DNA of 64,000 nucleotides, from NCBI RefSeq assembly GCF_023715725.1, contig NZ_JAMBOT010000005.1:1-64000 (forward strand), given 5' to 3'. Position 1 is the stretch's first letter. Each line of letters opens with the position of its first letter. Below are positions 10,817-19,941 of this stretch, one piece after another. Below the pieces are notes generated by a model. The model was not told the origin of the DNA, searched no databases, and saw nothing but the letters and a program-made list of their open reading frames with translations. The translations under genes were made by a program, and so were the position numbers. Origin of the DNA: Paenibacillus pasadenensis. GTDB taxonomy: Bacteria > Bacillota > Bacilli > Paenibacillales > Paenibacillaceae.

Positions 10817-11632
10817 CTATCCCGCAGCAAGCTCCGCCACAATCTGTTTTCTGCGCTCATCGCGCTGTTCCGGCGTGAGCATCGGGCAGGTGTAACATTT
10901 TTCGCCGTTCTGGCGCTGATCGTATAAACAGCAGGAGGACTGCATCAGCAGCTTGTCGCCGCCGGTTTCATAGGGATTGTCGCAGTAACGCGGCTTGTAC
11001 ACAAACGGATTGCGGCGAACCCCGAAAATGTCCGGCGCCAGCCCGGTCAAAACATCAAAGCCCAGCTCGAAGCGGGCTTTAATGAGTTCCGGCAGCGGCA
11101 CTGTCCCCAGATATTCTCTCATATACTCCAGCATCCCGCCGTATTGCTGCCATATTGCAGCAGGTTTAATCGAAGCGGCGTCCGCGACTGCCTCCACGGC
11201 AGGGCCGAGAAAGCTTTGTACATAAGCGCTGAAATACTCGCTTAGCCATTCCTTCGCTGACTCCGCCGGCACGGCCGTCGGGCGCAGCTCCTTAATGCGG
11301 AAGCCCAGATGCGCGTGATCGTCATGCAGCTCCACCTGGAAGAGAAGGTTGTCCGCGCCAAGATCCGCAACGCTTTCGTACATCGCATACAGATACGCCT
11401 GCGTGAGCAGCAGCTTGCCGAGCGTTGTACCGACAAAAGAGGCCGGCAGCGTACGGCTTGTCGCCTGAACGGTAGCACCGCCCATATCCAGCGCCCCGCC
11501 AAGCAGCTCCGGGTTCAAAAAGTGCTCCGCCTCCATTTCGAAGGCCGGCTCTTCCACTCCCTCGGGTGAAATATGATTAAACGTCTTAATTAGGCCGAAA
11601 TCAAAGCTTGAAGCATCAGCCATGTTGTTCAC
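10817..11632 (-). CDS. FhuF-like siderophore-iron reductase, 2Fe-2S
   Basis: A 271-residue protein of the FhuF/IucA-C-terminal type. The C-terminal cysteine cluster SSCCLYDQRQNGEKCYTCPM fits the CC(x)nCxxC ligand set that binds an unusual 2Fe-2S cluster in FhuF. These cytoplasmic reductases release iron from imported ferric siderophores. The N-terminal ~200 residues are helical and lack other motifs. No siderophore uptake genes are adjacent and no clear Fur box was seen upstream. It is convergent with the patatin gene. Confidence 0.8.
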   Translation of the reverse strand: MNNMADASSFDFGLIKTFNHISPEGVEEPAFEMEAEHFLNPELLGGALDMGGATVQATSRTLPASFVGTTLGKLLLTQAYLYAMYESVADLGADNLLFQVELHDDHAHLGFRIKELRPTAVPAESAKEWLSEYFSAYVQSFLGPAVEAVADAASIKPAAIWQQYGGMLEYMREYLGTVPLPELIKARFELGFDVLTGLAPDIFGVRRNPFVYKPRYCDNPYETGGDKLLMQSSCCLYDQRQNGEKCYTCPMLTPEQRDERRKQIVAELAAG

Positions 11633-11806
11633 CTCGTCAACGGTTAAAATAAGTCCTTCTCACCACCAAGCTTATCACACCTGGCATAGCCCGGGAATCT
11701 GCCGCTCGGTTTAATCATATAGATTTAAGAACATGAAACGCCTGATTGCTGGCAATCCCGCACAATGAGCCCAACGCGGATCCGCGATCGGCAAGGAGGA
11801 ACCCGC

Positions 11807-12574
11807 ATGACACATGTATACCGCTCAAGCAAGGAAACAGAGCGTCTGAACTTTGTTCTCATTCATGGCTCCTGGGCGGACGCGAGCTACTGGCAGGAGA
11901 CGTCAGCAGAGCTGCAAAGAATGGGCCATACCGTGTATGTCCCTGAATACCCGGGTCATGGAGGGGACAACAATCCGAACGTGACACAAGCCCAAATTAC
12001 ACAGGCCGTCGCGGACTACATCACATCCCGGAATTTGAAGGACATTATTTTAGTGGGACACAGCTTCGGCGGCACAATCGTCCAAACGACGTCTCAGCTG
12101 ATTCCCGACCGTGTGAAAAGAAATGTGTTCATGAACGCTTTTGTGCTGCAGGACGGCCAAACTCTCGCCGATCAGCTCCCGCCGCCTACTGTGGAAGCGT
12201 TCAAACAGCTGACTCAAGCGTCCGGAAACAACACGATTATGCTGCCTTACGGGCTGTTCCGGGAGACGTTTGCCAATCTTGCCGACGGTCCGCTCGCCCA
12301 ATACTTATACAGCCGCATGCTCCCGGAACCGGCCGGACCTTTATTTGAAAAGCTGAATCTAAGCCGCTTCTACTCCCTGCCCATTCCGAGAAGTTATCTG
12401 TATTTGACGACGGACGGCGTGCTCCCGCAAGGGGAGGGGTACGGCTGGCATCCCCATATGTCCTTGCGGCTTGGCGTATTTCGGCTTATTAAAGCGCCAG
12501 GCGACCATATGTCCACCGTTAAAACGAATCCCGGTCTGATCGCCCGCAAGCTGGTGGAGGCGGCAAGAGATTAA
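11807..12574 (+). CDS. Alpha/beta hydrolase (esterase family)
   Basis: A 255-residue soluble alpha/beta hydrolase. LIHGSWADASYW after the first strand is the HGxW oxyanion region, GHSFGGTIVQ near residue 90 is the nucleophile elbow, and the late Asp/His are likely LTTDGVLP and APGDHMSTV. The family includes EstC-like and salicylate-esterase-like carboxylesterases; the substrate is unknown. The ATG at 11807 follows AAGGAGGAACCCGC, so I prefer it to an upstream in-frame ATG at 11765. It is divergent from the FhuF-like gene and ends at a strong terminator. Confidence 0.85.
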   Translation: MTHVYRSSKETERLNFVLIHGSWADASYWQETSAELQRMGHTVYVPEYPGHGGDNNPNVTQAQITQAVADYITSRNLKDIILVGHSFGGTIVQTTSQLIPDRVKRNVFMNAFVLQDGQTLADQLPPPTVEAFKQLTQASGNNTIMLPYGLFRETFANLADGPLAQYLYSRMLPEPAGPLFEKLNLSRFYSLPIPRSYLYLTTDGVLPQGEGYGWHPHMSLRLGVFRLIKAPGDHMSTVKTNPGLIARKLVEAARD

Positions 12575-12608
12575 TGCTGGCTGCTGTTCGAACATCCTTT
12601 TCCAAAAA

Positions 12609-12644
12609 ATACAGCCCCTTGCCATGATGGCAGGGGGCTGTATT
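12609..12644. terminator. Bidirectional terminator
   Basis: A near-perfect stem AATACAGCCCCTTGCC/GGCAGGGGGCTGTATT with A runs on the left and Ts on the right. It lies between the convergent hydrolase and MFS genes. Confidence 0.88.
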
Positions 12645-12665
12645 TGTCATACACATGCAGTCAGC

Positions 12666-14282
12666 TTAATGCTCGCCTTGAAGCTTTACCGTCGCATTGT
12701 CTTCCTTTTTGGCTGCGATCGTTTGATTGCTTGTGCGCAGCGGAATTTCTTTCAGGAAAAACACTAGCAGCAGGGAAATGCACAGTACAAGAGTGCCGAC
12801 AAGGAAAACGAGCGACAGCGTTTGGCCGAGCGCGTGGCGGATCCCATCCAGCATCGCGGCGAACAGCGCCTTCGCTTCTTCCGGCAGAGCCTGCTCGGTT
12901 TGTTTGATCAGCGGCTGATTCATCAGATTCGTCGGATTGGCAAATGCAATGAGCTGATCCCTCAGCGTCGGATCAAGCTTGCTGAGGTCTGGCGCGCTTG
13001 GCGAAGTCATCGCTTCCTTCAGATGACGCTCCAGATTGTTGGACATAACCGTGCCCATTACGGCAATGCCGATTGTGCCGCCAAGGTTACGGAACAGCTG
13101 GGACGACGCTGTCGCGACGCCAAGCTCCGTATGAGACACGGCATTTTGCGTTGCCAGCGAAAATACCGGCATGCCCATGCCGATTCCGATGCCGAAAATC
13201 CCCATGCTAAGTGCGGCCATCCATACATTATCCATAAAAATCATAATGGCCATGCCAATAATCATGATCGGAACCCCGATCAGCGCATAACGTTTGTACT
13301 TGCCTGATTTGGATATTCTTTGACCAACAAAAGCACTCGTAATGACCATAAAGACCGACATCGGCATGGTGACATAACCTGCATACGTAGCCGATACGCC
13401 CTGAACGCCCTGAACGTAAAAGCTCAGGTAAATCATCGCGCCCATCATGCCGAAGTTCATCAGAAAACCGATTGTATTGGATACGGTAACGATACGGTTT
13501 TTGAACAGATGCAGCGGCAATATCGGGTTGCGTGCGTAACGCTCCACCAGCACGAAAATTATTGCGGACAAGATCCCTCCGCCAAGCAGACTTAAAATTT
13601 GCCACGAGCCCCACGCGTAGGTGGTGCCGGCCCAGGAGAAGGCTAGCAGCAGCGGAACAATCGTCGTTGTAATGAACAGCGAGCCGAAATAGTCCACCTG
13701 CTCGCCCTGTTTGCGCTCCATTTTCGGGAACAGAAGCAGAATCATGAAAAACGCGACTACGCCAAGCGGCAGGAAGATCCAGAACAGCCAGTGCCAATCC
13801 ATGTGATCGACCAAATATCCGCCAAGCGTCGGGCCAAGCACGCTGGAGAAGCCGAATACGGCCGTCATCAGGCCCATCCATTTGGAACGCTCGCGCGGCG
13901 GGAACAAATCACCGACAGCCATAAAAGCGGTGGACTGAATAATACCCGCTCCGATACCTTGAATACCGCGATAAATAATAAATTGATAAACATCCGTTGA
14001 AGTACCGGTCAGGAAAGCGCCGATAATAAACAATAAAATACCGATCAGCAAAAACGGCTTACGCCCAAACATATCCGACAGCTTGCCGACCAAAATGGTG
14101 GCGATCGTAGACGTCAGCAAATAAATGTTGATCGTCCAGGTGTAATATTCCATGCCGTCCAGAATCGCAATAATTCTCGGCATCGCCGTACTCGTAATCA
14201 TCTGGTTAATAGCTGCAAAGAACATCGCCGCCATGACGGCAATCATAATCGATACTTTGCGTTTATGTGTTAAATGCTCCAT
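12666..14282 (-). CDS. MFS multidrug efflux transporter, DHA2 (EmrB/QacA) family
   Basis: A 538-residue membrane protein with about 14 transmembrane segments, as in the DHA2 drug:H+ antiporters. Motif A reads GKLSDMFGRKPFLL between segments 2 and 3, and the antiporter motif C appears as GFSSVLGPTLGGYLVD in segment 5. TSTAMPRIIAILDG is the family motif D1 in segment 1. Such pumps export lipophilic drugs. The ATG at 14282 has AAGGAG about 10 nt upstream; the GTG four codons earlier lacks proper spacing. It follows a marR gene by 52 nt, so the pair is probably an inducible, MarR-repressed efflux operon. Confidence 0.92.
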   Translation of the reverse strand: MEHLTHKRKVSIMIAVMAAMFFAAINQMITSTAMPRIIAILDGMEYYTWTINIYLLTSTIATILVGKLSDMFGRKPFLLIGILLFIIGAFLTGTSTDVYQFIIYRGIQGIGAGIIQSTAFMAVGDLFPPRERSKWMGLMTAVFGFSSVLGPTLGGYLVDHMDWHWLFWIFLPLGVVAFFMILLLFPKMERKQGEQVDYFGSLFITTTIVPLLLAFSWAGTTYAWGSWQILSLLGGGILSAIIFVLVERYARNPILPLHLFKNRIVTVSNTIGFLMNFGMMGAMIYLSFYVQGVQGVSATYAGYVTMPMSVFMVITSAFVGQRISKSGKYKRYALIGVPIMIIGMAIMIFMDNVWMAALSMGIFGIGIGMGMPVFSLATQNAVSHTELGVATASSQLFRNLGGTIGIAVMGTVMSNNLERHLKEAMTSPSAPDLSKLDPTLRDQLIAFANPTNLMNQPLIKQTEQALPEEAKALFAAMLDGIRHALGQTLSLVFLVGTLVLCISLLLVFFLKEIPLRTSNQTIAAKKEDNATVKLQGEH

Positions 14283-14334
14283 CCCTATTCTCACTCCTTG
14301 TTTCTAAACAATTCCATGAAGATTGCAGGATTCA

Positions 14335-14760
14335 TTAATTAATCTCGCTTGCCGCCAGCTTCTCCATCAGATTCGTTATGGTGCCCATTTCCTCGGGACT
14401 CAGCCGCGATAATAAACCGCCCATCTGCTTTTCCCGATGCCGCCTGAACTCCTTCATCACATGCTCGCCCACCTCGGTAATTTCCACGAAGATAGCCCGC
14501 CGGTCCACCGTGTCATGCCTCCGTCTCACGTAACCGCTCTTTTCCAAACGGTCCATCATGACGGTGACAGCGCTCGGCTTCACATCCATCTTCTCCGCGA
14601 TCAAAGCCAGCTTGCAGGGGCCGTGAAGCTTAACGAAATGCAAAACGAACAATTGTGTCCTCGTCATGCCGCATTCCTTTAACACATCCTGCATGGATAA
14701 CTCCAGGCTTTGAATCAACGCTTGAACAGCGGCATGAAATCGTTGCGCCTCCGCTGCCAT
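14335..14760 (-). CDS. MarR-family transcriptional regulator
   Basis: A 141-residue winged-helix regulator. MTRTQLFVLHFVKLHGPCKLALIAEKM, read in parts as helices 2-3, leads to the recognition helix VKPSAVTVMMDRLEKSGYV, and the wing contains RRRHDTVDRRAIFVEIT with the DxRxxxxxLT-type signature. MarR proteins bind as dimers and usually repress an adjacent efflux gene until a phenolic or other ligand binds. It is the first gene of a two-gene operon with the MFS pump. AAGGGGGTGCGCA precedes the ATG. Confidence 0.92.
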   Translation of the reverse strand: MAAEAQRFHAAVQALIQSLELSMQDVLKECGMTRTQLFVLHFVKLHGPCKLALIAEKMDVKPSAVTVMMDRLEKSGYVRRRHDTVDRRAIFVEITEVGEHVMKEFRRHREKQMGGLLSRLSPEEMGTITNLMEKLAASEIN

Positions 14761-14924
14761 TGCGCACCCCCTTAATATTAAACCAATGATATATTTATAC
14801 TACTTTAACTATTTTGATGTCAACTGATTTGGAAATAGGGCTCGCCCATTATTATGTCCAAAAATGGTCGCCGCTGGAGATGTAAAAATTGCGATCGCCG
14901 GCAGCGCTAAAAAACAGCAAAAAA

Positions 14925-14946
14925 CCGTCCCGCATCTGCGGAACGG
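14925..14946 (-). terminator. Terminator of the 81-residue gene
   Basis: The minus-strand stem is CCGTTCCGC/GCGGGACGG followed by TTTTTTGCTGTTTT. It lies 41 nt downstream of the gene at 14987-15232. Confidence 0.75.
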
Positions 14947-14986
14947 CTTGAAGCGCCGACAAGCGGCAGCGATGTGATGTAATTTG

Positions 14987-15232
14987 TTAGACGCCCATGC
15001 GTCTGCGCTGATTGTTCGGCTTTTTGTTCAGCTGGCTGCGCAGTTCCTTGGCTCCGCCTTGAGCGCCGCCTTGTCCTTGCTTGCCAACCGCTTGAGCCTG
15101 CTTCTTCTGCTGAAGCTTCAGCTTTGCCGCCTCGGCGAGCGACATCTTCTTCGGCTGTTCGGCTTCCTGCGCCTCGTTCTCAGCCTGTACGGCAGACGCT
15201 TCCGCCTCTACGGCTTCGTTACGTTCTGTCAT
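14987..15232 (-). CDS. Conserved-looking small charged protein, 81 residues
   Basis: The ATG at 15232 follows GGAGGGATAACT. The product is highly charged and low in complexity: an acidic Ala/Glu N-half (NEAVEAEASAVQAENEAQEA) and a basic Gln/Lys/Gly C-half ending NNQRRRMGV. It has no membrane segment or known domain, and it is probably disordered with a helical centre (SLAEAAKLKLQQKKQAQ). The strong ribosome site and own terminator argue that it is a real gene. Function unknown. Confidence 0.7.
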   Translation of the reverse strand: MTERNEAVEAEASAVQAENEAQEAEQPKKMSLAEAAKLKLQQKKQAQAVGKQGQGGAQGGAKELRSQLNKKPNNQRRRMGV

Positions 15233-15366
15233 AGTTATCCCTCCATACTTAACCGATTGTTGAATCTCAATCTAGTTGTAGTTTAGCTTATTTTGTCCCT
15301 TTTCGCCATGCGCAAAACAGTTATAGTCATTGCGGCGCTCCGAGATCCCTTTTCAGCCTCTGCGAT

Positions 15367-16203
15367 TTAAGCCTGGACTTTAGCCAGCTCGGTCTGCAGC
15401 TCATCGTGAATATGACCGTTGGTGGCAATCACGCTGCGCACGCCCAAATGATAAGGCGTACCGTCCTGATCGCCGATGCGTCCGCCCGATTCCTGGACGA
15501 GAATCGATCCTGCGGCCAGATCCCAGCTGTTAGGGCCGCTCTCCCAGTAGCCGCTGAGCCGGCCTGCCGCCACGTAAGCAAGGTTAAGCGCCGCGGAGCC
15601 GCCTGCGCGGATGTTGCGCACCTTCGGCGCAAGATGCTGCAGCTGCGCCATATTGTGCGGCAGCGTAGTCATTTGATCCGCCGGAAAACCAGTTGCGACG
15701 AGGCTTGTGTTCAGCGTCGTTTCACCCGATACGCTCATGCGGCGGCCGCGCACATAGGCGCCTTTTCCTTTTTCAGCGATGAAAAGCTCATCCTTGAACG
15801 GATCGTACACGACGCCCAATATGACCTCTCCGTGGTGGGCCAGAGCGATGGACACCGCAAAAAACGGATAGGAATGAACAAAGTTTGTCGTGCCGTCAAT
15901 CGGATCGACGATCCACAAGTATTCCGCGTCGCGCACATCCGCCAAAGCTTTGGCCGAAGCCTCCGCTCCCGGCTCTACTCCTTCTTCCCCAAGGAAGGAA
16001 TGTGTCGGAAAGTTCATTCGGATTAAGCTGCGAATCAGCTTTTCCGAGCCTTTGTCCACCTCAGTCACCAGATCGGACGAGGACATTTTTTGGCTCAGCG
16101 TCCCGTGTGAGCCCATCTTGGACATAATCCATTCCCCAGCCTTCGCCGCACAGTTGATCGCAACGGCGGCGAAGCTTTTACTGCCTACTATCTGCTCATT
16201 CAT
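15367..16203 (-). CDS. Inositol monophosphatase family protein
   Basis: A 278-residue IMPase-family phosphatase (Mg2+-dependent, Li+-sensitive fold). Metal-binding motifs are FLGEEGVE near residue 75, WIVDPIDGTTNFVHSYPF near residue 95, and WDLAAGSILVQESGG near residue 220. Substrates in Bacillales include inositol phosphates and possibly NADP(H) or fructose bisphosphate analogues (as for YktC), which cannot be decided here. The ATG at 16203 follows AGAGGGAACAGG; longer in-frame readings upstream lack conservation. It is downstream of tauE on the same strand. Confidence 0.9.
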   Translation of the reverse strand: MNEQIVGSKSFAAVAINCAAKAGEWIMSKMGSHGTLSQKMSSSDLVTEVDKGSEKLIRSLIRMNFPTHSFLGEEGVEPGAEASAKALADVRDAEYLWIVDPIDGTTNFVHSYPFFAVSIALAHHGEVILGVVYDPFKDELFIAEKGKGAYVRGRRMSVSGETTLNTSLVATGFPADQMTTLPHNMAQLQHLAPKVRNIRAGGSAALNLAYVAAGRLSGYWESGPNSWDLAAGSILVQESGGRIGDQDGTPYHLGVRSVIATNGHIHDELQTELAKVQA

Positions 16204-16313
16204 CCTGTTCCCTCTTTCCCCTATCTGTGTGGAAGCCTTTCCATAATGCCCATGCAAAATGCGGATGCCTTCCAATACGGGCGGCATTCGCATGTTGTTT
16301 CCTATTTTTTTGC

Positions 16314-17135
16314 CTATAACTGAGACGTCCCTTGCCAGATCAGCCGGACCGCCAGCACAAGCAGCGTAATCCGCAGCAGCCATAAAATCGCCGAGCCGCT
16401 CATTCTGCCTGCTATCCAGGCCCCGGCCTTGCCGCCCAGCCATGCGCCCGGCGCAAGCGCCAGCACGAGCAGCCAATCGATCTCGCCCATCGCTCCGTGC
16501 ACAACACTACCGCTAATCGACGATAGAAAAATAACAAACATCGAGGTGGCGGTTGCCACATGCGGCGGGAAGCGGAACAGCAGCACCATGACCGGAACAA
16601 AAAGCGATCCGCCGCCGATGCCGAACAAGCCCGATACGAGGCCGACCAGCAGCCCGATGCCCAGCAGCAGCGGCAGGCTGTATCCATATTCGTGGACGGC
16701 GCCCGCTCCGTCCGTCAGCGTGCGGGTAATCGGCCAGCTGCGCTGAGCCGGCTTGATGCGGTCGCGCATAATGAGCAGCAGAGCCATCAGCAGCATAAAA
16801 ATGCCAAAGCTCAGCTGAAATGCGCCCCCGTGAAAAGCCGACGTCAGCGCCGAGCCGAGCATCGCGCCGGGGCCGCTCGTAATGAACAGCAGCCATGCGC
16901 TGCGGAAATCCACTTTGCGCTGTTTGGCGTAGGTCATCGAAGATGCCAGCGCCGTTACGATCAGCACGGCAAGCGAGGTGCCAACGGCTGTCGCTTCCGG
17001 GATTGGAGCTCCGGTCAGCTGCACCCCGAGCAGCAGCAGCACCGGCACGATAATGATGCCTCCGCCTAACCCGACGATGCTGCCGAACACGGACGCTACG
17101 ACACCCGTCAGCAAAATCAGTACCCATTCCAGCAT
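16314..17135 (-). CDS. TauE/SafE-family membrane exporter
   Basis: A 273-residue protein with about eight transmembrane segments. It shows the duplicated TauE/SafE motif: VGLGGGIIIVPVLLLLG in the first half and FGIGGGSLFVPVMVLLF in the second. Members export sulfite, sulfoacetate or related organic anions. No sulfur-metabolism gene is adjacent, so the substrate is open. GGAG precedes the ATG. It may be co-transcribed with the IMPase gene 110 nt downstream. Confidence 0.9.
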   Translation of the reverse strand: MLEWVLILLTGVVASVFGSIVGLGGGIIIVPVLLLLGVQLTGAPIPEATAVGTSLAVLIVTALASSMTYAKQRKVDFRSAWLLFITSGPGAMLGSALTSAFHGGAFQLSFGIFMLLMALLLIMRDRIKPAQRSWPITRTLTDGAGAVHEYGYSLPLLLGIGLLVGLVSGLFGIGGGSLFVPVMVLLFRFPPHVATATSMFVIFLSSISGSVVHGAMGEIDWLLVLALAPGAWLGGKAGAWIAGRMSGSAILWLLRITLLVLAVRLIWQGTSQL

Positions 17136-17234
17136 GTATTCGTTATCTCCATTTCCGGCGATGTAGAGGCTGCACTAACGCACGGTGAAAAATACCGGCC
17201 GCTCTGCTGCTCGTTCCACCGCTCTCCTTGCTCC

Positions 17235-18257
17235 CTACCGCTGCAGCTCTATGGTCGAGCCGTCCACGATGCGGATGTTTTCTCCGGCATCGGCCAGACG
17301 GCGCATCTCGTCCATAAGCGTTGTAAGCGCCTGATCCTTAGCCTTCGCTTCCAGCATGCAGTCGAGATTAGGCACGGAATCCTTGACTCCGCGCAGAAAC
17401 TCCAGCAGCTGTCCCGGCTCCACATGGTCTGCATGGCCGCGCGGGTCGCTGAGACTTTTCGGACTGGAAACATGAATTTTCGGCGGCAGGCCGTCCGGCC
17501 CACCGTCTAGCCCGAGCCGATCCTGCTCCTTCATCCACGTCTGTACGATACGGGGCCACAGCTCCCCGTGCAGCGACTCCGGCGTCTCTCCTCCGGCATT
17601 GACCCAGTGATGGTGAATGTCCAGCACGACCGGATTGCCTGTCCTCTCGGCAATATCGAGCGTTTCCCGCACATTGAACGTTTTGTCGTCGTTTTCCAGC
17701 GTTACCCGGTTGCGCAGCCGGGCATCCAGCGCTTCGAATTGGCGGATGAACCGCTCGCCGGAGGTTGGCTTGTCTCCGTACGCGCCGCCAACGTGGATAT
17801 TGCATTTATACCGTTCATCCAGCCCCATTGCCTCCAGCATGCGCAAATGATGCTCCAGATCCTCCTCCGATTTGGCCAGCACCTCCGGTCTCGGCGTGCT
17901 GAATACGCAGAAATGATCCGGGTGGAAGCTCACCCTCATGCCGTGCTTCCGCACGAACTCCCCGATTTCCGCAAACGATGCGGCGAGCGCGGGATAAGGG
18001 TTCCAATCCTTGAGCGCCTCATGCGTGGCAAGCGGAATAAGCTTGGACGAGAAGCGGTACATATGAATATCGGAGTAACGGTTGTTTTTGAGAATGCGCA
18101 GCGTGTTCTGCAAATTGTCCTCGGCAATCCGCTCCAGCCTGGCCAGTCCCGCTTCCCGGTCGTCCAGCTTCGCGAAGTTTGTATAGGTCATCGTGCGCGA
18201 AGGAGAAGCGTTCTCCAGCAGCAGGCTCATCGCGACAAAGCCGAAACGGACAATCAT
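17235..18257 (-). CDS. uvsE: UV DNA damage endonuclease UvsE
   Basis: A 340-residue TIM-barrel endonuclease of the UVDE family, which nicks 5' of UV photoproducts and some abasic sites without glycosylase action. Characteristic blocks are RFGFVAMSLLLENASPSRT at the N-terminus, MRVSFHPDHFCVF, CNIHVGGAYGDK, LENDDKTFNV and VVLDIHHHWVN, supplying the metal-binding His, Glu and Asp. The start ATGA overlaps the stop of the upstream 105-codon gene, so the two are translationally coupled. No LexA box was found in the upstream region. In Bacillus, UvsE is a spore-related repair enzyme. Confidence 0.95.
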   Translation of the reverse strand: MIVRFGFVAMSLLLENASPSRTMTYTNFAKLDDREAGLARLERIAEDNLQNTLRILKNNRYSDIHMYRFSSKLIPLATHEALKDWNPYPALAASFAEIGEFVRKHGMRVSFHPDHFCVFSTPRPEVLAKSEEDLEHHLRMLEAMGLDERYKCNIHVGGAYGDKPTSGERFIRQFEALDARLRNRVTLENDDKTFNVRETLDIAERTGNPVVLDIHHHWVNAGGETPESLHGELWPRIVQTWMKEQDRLGLDGGPDGLPPKIHVSSPKSLSDPRGHADHVEPGQLLEFLRGVKDSVPNLDCMLEAKAKDQALTTLMDEMRRLADAGENIRIVDGSTIELQR

Positions 18258-18571
18258 CCCCGCTCACCAAAAAACATCTCATGGGCGAGCGCCGTTTGCA
18301 CACGCGCCTCCTCTTCGGTCAGCTTGCGCACCAATTCCATTTCTACCTGGGTTACTTCATCTCCCTGGAAATTGATCTCGGCGATGGAAGCGAGGATGCG
18401 CACGATGGCGATGGCCTCGTTGTTCGGCGTATAAGCGATGACCTTTTGTCCCGTCGGGAATACGCGGAAGCCGCTTTTGACCATTTTTCCCTTGCCGTAT
18501 TCCAGCAGCTCGTACAGCTCCTGCGCGGATTTGAATTTGCAGACGGAATTGAACTCTGTCGCGAAGCCCAT
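18254..18571 (-). CDS. Unknown small protein coupled to uvsE, 105 residues
   Basis: The ATG at 18571 follows a perfect AAGGAGG. The soluble 105-residue product contains YELLEYGKGKMVKSGFRVF and TPNNEAIAIVRILASIAE, a mixed alpha/beta protein ending in a charged helix (ELVRKLTEEEARVQ). I do not recognise the family. Its stop codon overlaps the uvsE start by 4 nt, so the two are made together. A role linked to DNA repair or spore outgrowth is possible from context only. Confidence 0.8.
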   Translation of the reverse strand: MGFATEFNSVCKFKSAQELYELLEYGKGKMVKSGFRVFPTGQKVIAYTPNNEAIAIVRILASIAEINFQGDEVTQVEMELVRKLTEEEARVQTALAHEMFFGERG

Positions 18572-18676
18572 GGCTCGTCCCTCCTTAGTGGATGCCGGCT
18601 CAGCGCCTGCCCGATACCGGGGGCGGCTGCCGATTTACATTCATTGTTTACTGGAGTCATTTGACGCCTGGCGGTC

Positions 18677-18716
18677 AAAAAACGCGCTTTCCCCGCCGGA
18701 ATGCGGAGAAAGCACG
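18677..18716 (-). terminator. Terminator of ddl
   Basis: The minus-strand stem GCGTGCTTTCTCCGC/GCGGGGAAAGCGCG is followed by TTTTTTGACC. It is 15 nt downstream of the ddl stop codon. Confidence 0.85.
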
Positions 18717-18730
18717 CTCGTGGAGCGGAA

Positions 18731-19858
18731 TTAGCCGCCGTACTCGATTTTTTGCTTATCGGCATGCCTGTCTATAGCCAGTTCGATTAGCGTATCGAGC
18801 AGCTCGCGGTAGGAGACGCCGGATTCCTTCCACATTAGCGGGTACATGCTGTACGGCGTGAAGCCCGGCATCGTGTTGACCTCGTTGATCAGCAGCTGGC
18901 CGTCGCTCCGGCGCATAAAAAAGTCCATGCGCGACAAGCCTGAGCCGTCGATAGCAAGATATGCGCGAACCGCCAACTCGCGCACGGCTTCCGCCGTCTC
19001 CGCCGGAATATCGGCTGGAATCTGCATGACCGACTTGCCGTCCACGTACTTGGCGTTGTAATCATAAAACTCGGCGGAGCTGATAACCTCGCCCGGCACG
19101 GATGCGCGCGGCTCGTCGTTGCCGAGCACACTCACCTCGATCTCGCGCGCGTCGATGAACTCCTCAACGATAACTTTGCGGTCATAACGCAGCGCAAAAT
19201 CAACGGCCGCAATCAGCTCCTCGCGGTTGCGGGCTTTGGAAATGCCGACGCTGCTGCCCAGGTTAGCCGGCTTGACGAAGCAAGGGTAACCGAGCGCCAC
19301 TTCAATTTCCATAATGAAAAACGTATGGTCCTTTTCCCATTGCGTGCGGTTGAAATGCCGGTATACGCATTGGGCCAAGCCTTCATGGGCAAATACCTTT
19401 TTCATGAAAATTTTGTCCATTCCAACCGCCGATGCCAGCACGCCCGCTCCGACATAAGGAATGTTCGCCATCTCCAGCAGCCCCTGAATGGTGCCGTCTT
19501 CCCCGAAGGTGCCGTGCAGCAGCGGGAAAATCACATCGATCGGCTTCTCAGGAGCTGCGGCTGCCGCAGCAGTCTGCAGCGCGGCTTCCCCGGACGGCGA
19601 GCCTGCCAGTCCGCGGAACACCGGCGCAAGAGCGGAACTGTTCTCGCCCCCGGCCAGCTTCAGCTGCTCCACGTTATCCGGCGCCTGCAGCAGCACGCCT
19701 GCGGAGCGCCACTCTCCCGCCTTGGTGATATAGAAAGGCTGGATCTCGTATTTATCGAAATCAAAAGCCCCCATAACCGCCAGCGCGGTTTGCAGCGACA
19801 CCTCATGCTCGCCCGATTTGCCGCCGTAAACTAGCCCGACGCGTATTTTCTCTCCCAT
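18731..19858 (-). CDS. ddl: D-alanine--D-alanine ligase
   Basis: A 375-residue ATP-grasp ligase that joins two D-Ala for peptidoglycan precursor synthesis. The N-terminal VGLVYGGKSGEHEVSL motif binds the first D-Ala. FPLLHGTFGEDGTIQGLLE and VKPANLGSSVGISKARN are ATP-grasp signatures, and LINEVNTMPGFT near the C-terminus carries the metal ligands. The insert near residues 80-100 (Gly/Ala-rich) is longer than usual. The YSMYPLMW segment suggests a D-Ala-specific rather than a D-Lac enzyme (Tyr in the omega-loop region), but this is inference. GGAGG precedes the ATG. Confidence 0.95.
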   Translation of the reverse strand: MGEKIRVGLVYGGKSGEHEVSLQTALAVMGAFDFDKYEIQPFYITKAGEWRSAGVLLQAPDNVEQLKLAGGENSSALAPVFRGLAGSPSGEAALQTAAAAAAPEKPIDVIFPLLHGTFGEDGTIQGLLEMANIPYVGAGVLASAVGMDKIFMKKVFAHEGLAQCVYRHFNRTQWEKDHTFFIMEIEVALGYPCFVKPANLGSSVGISKARNREELIAAVDFALRYDRKVIVEEFIDAREIEVSVLGNDEPRASVPGEVISSAEFYDYNAKYVDGKSVMQIPADIPAETAEAVRELAVRAYLAIDGSGLSRMDFFMRRSDGQLLINEVNTMPGFTPYSMYPLMWKESGVSYRELLDTLIELAIDRHADKQKIEYGG

Positions 19859-19941
19859 GTTAGCCCTCCGGTAACCTCTAGAAATTAGGATGCCAACAAC
19901 CGTTCCCGCTCATGCGGACCGGCTGCGGGCATCCTGTTGTG

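Noticed and set aside
17568..18434. Long plus-strand frame opposite uvsE
   Set aside because: It is a shadow of uvsE and its neighbour, without a ribosome site or recognisable motif.
17235..18700. LexA/SOS boxes near uvsE and the SRAP gene
   Set aside because: I looked for GAAC-N4-GTTC-type sites upstream of both genes and found none good enough to report.
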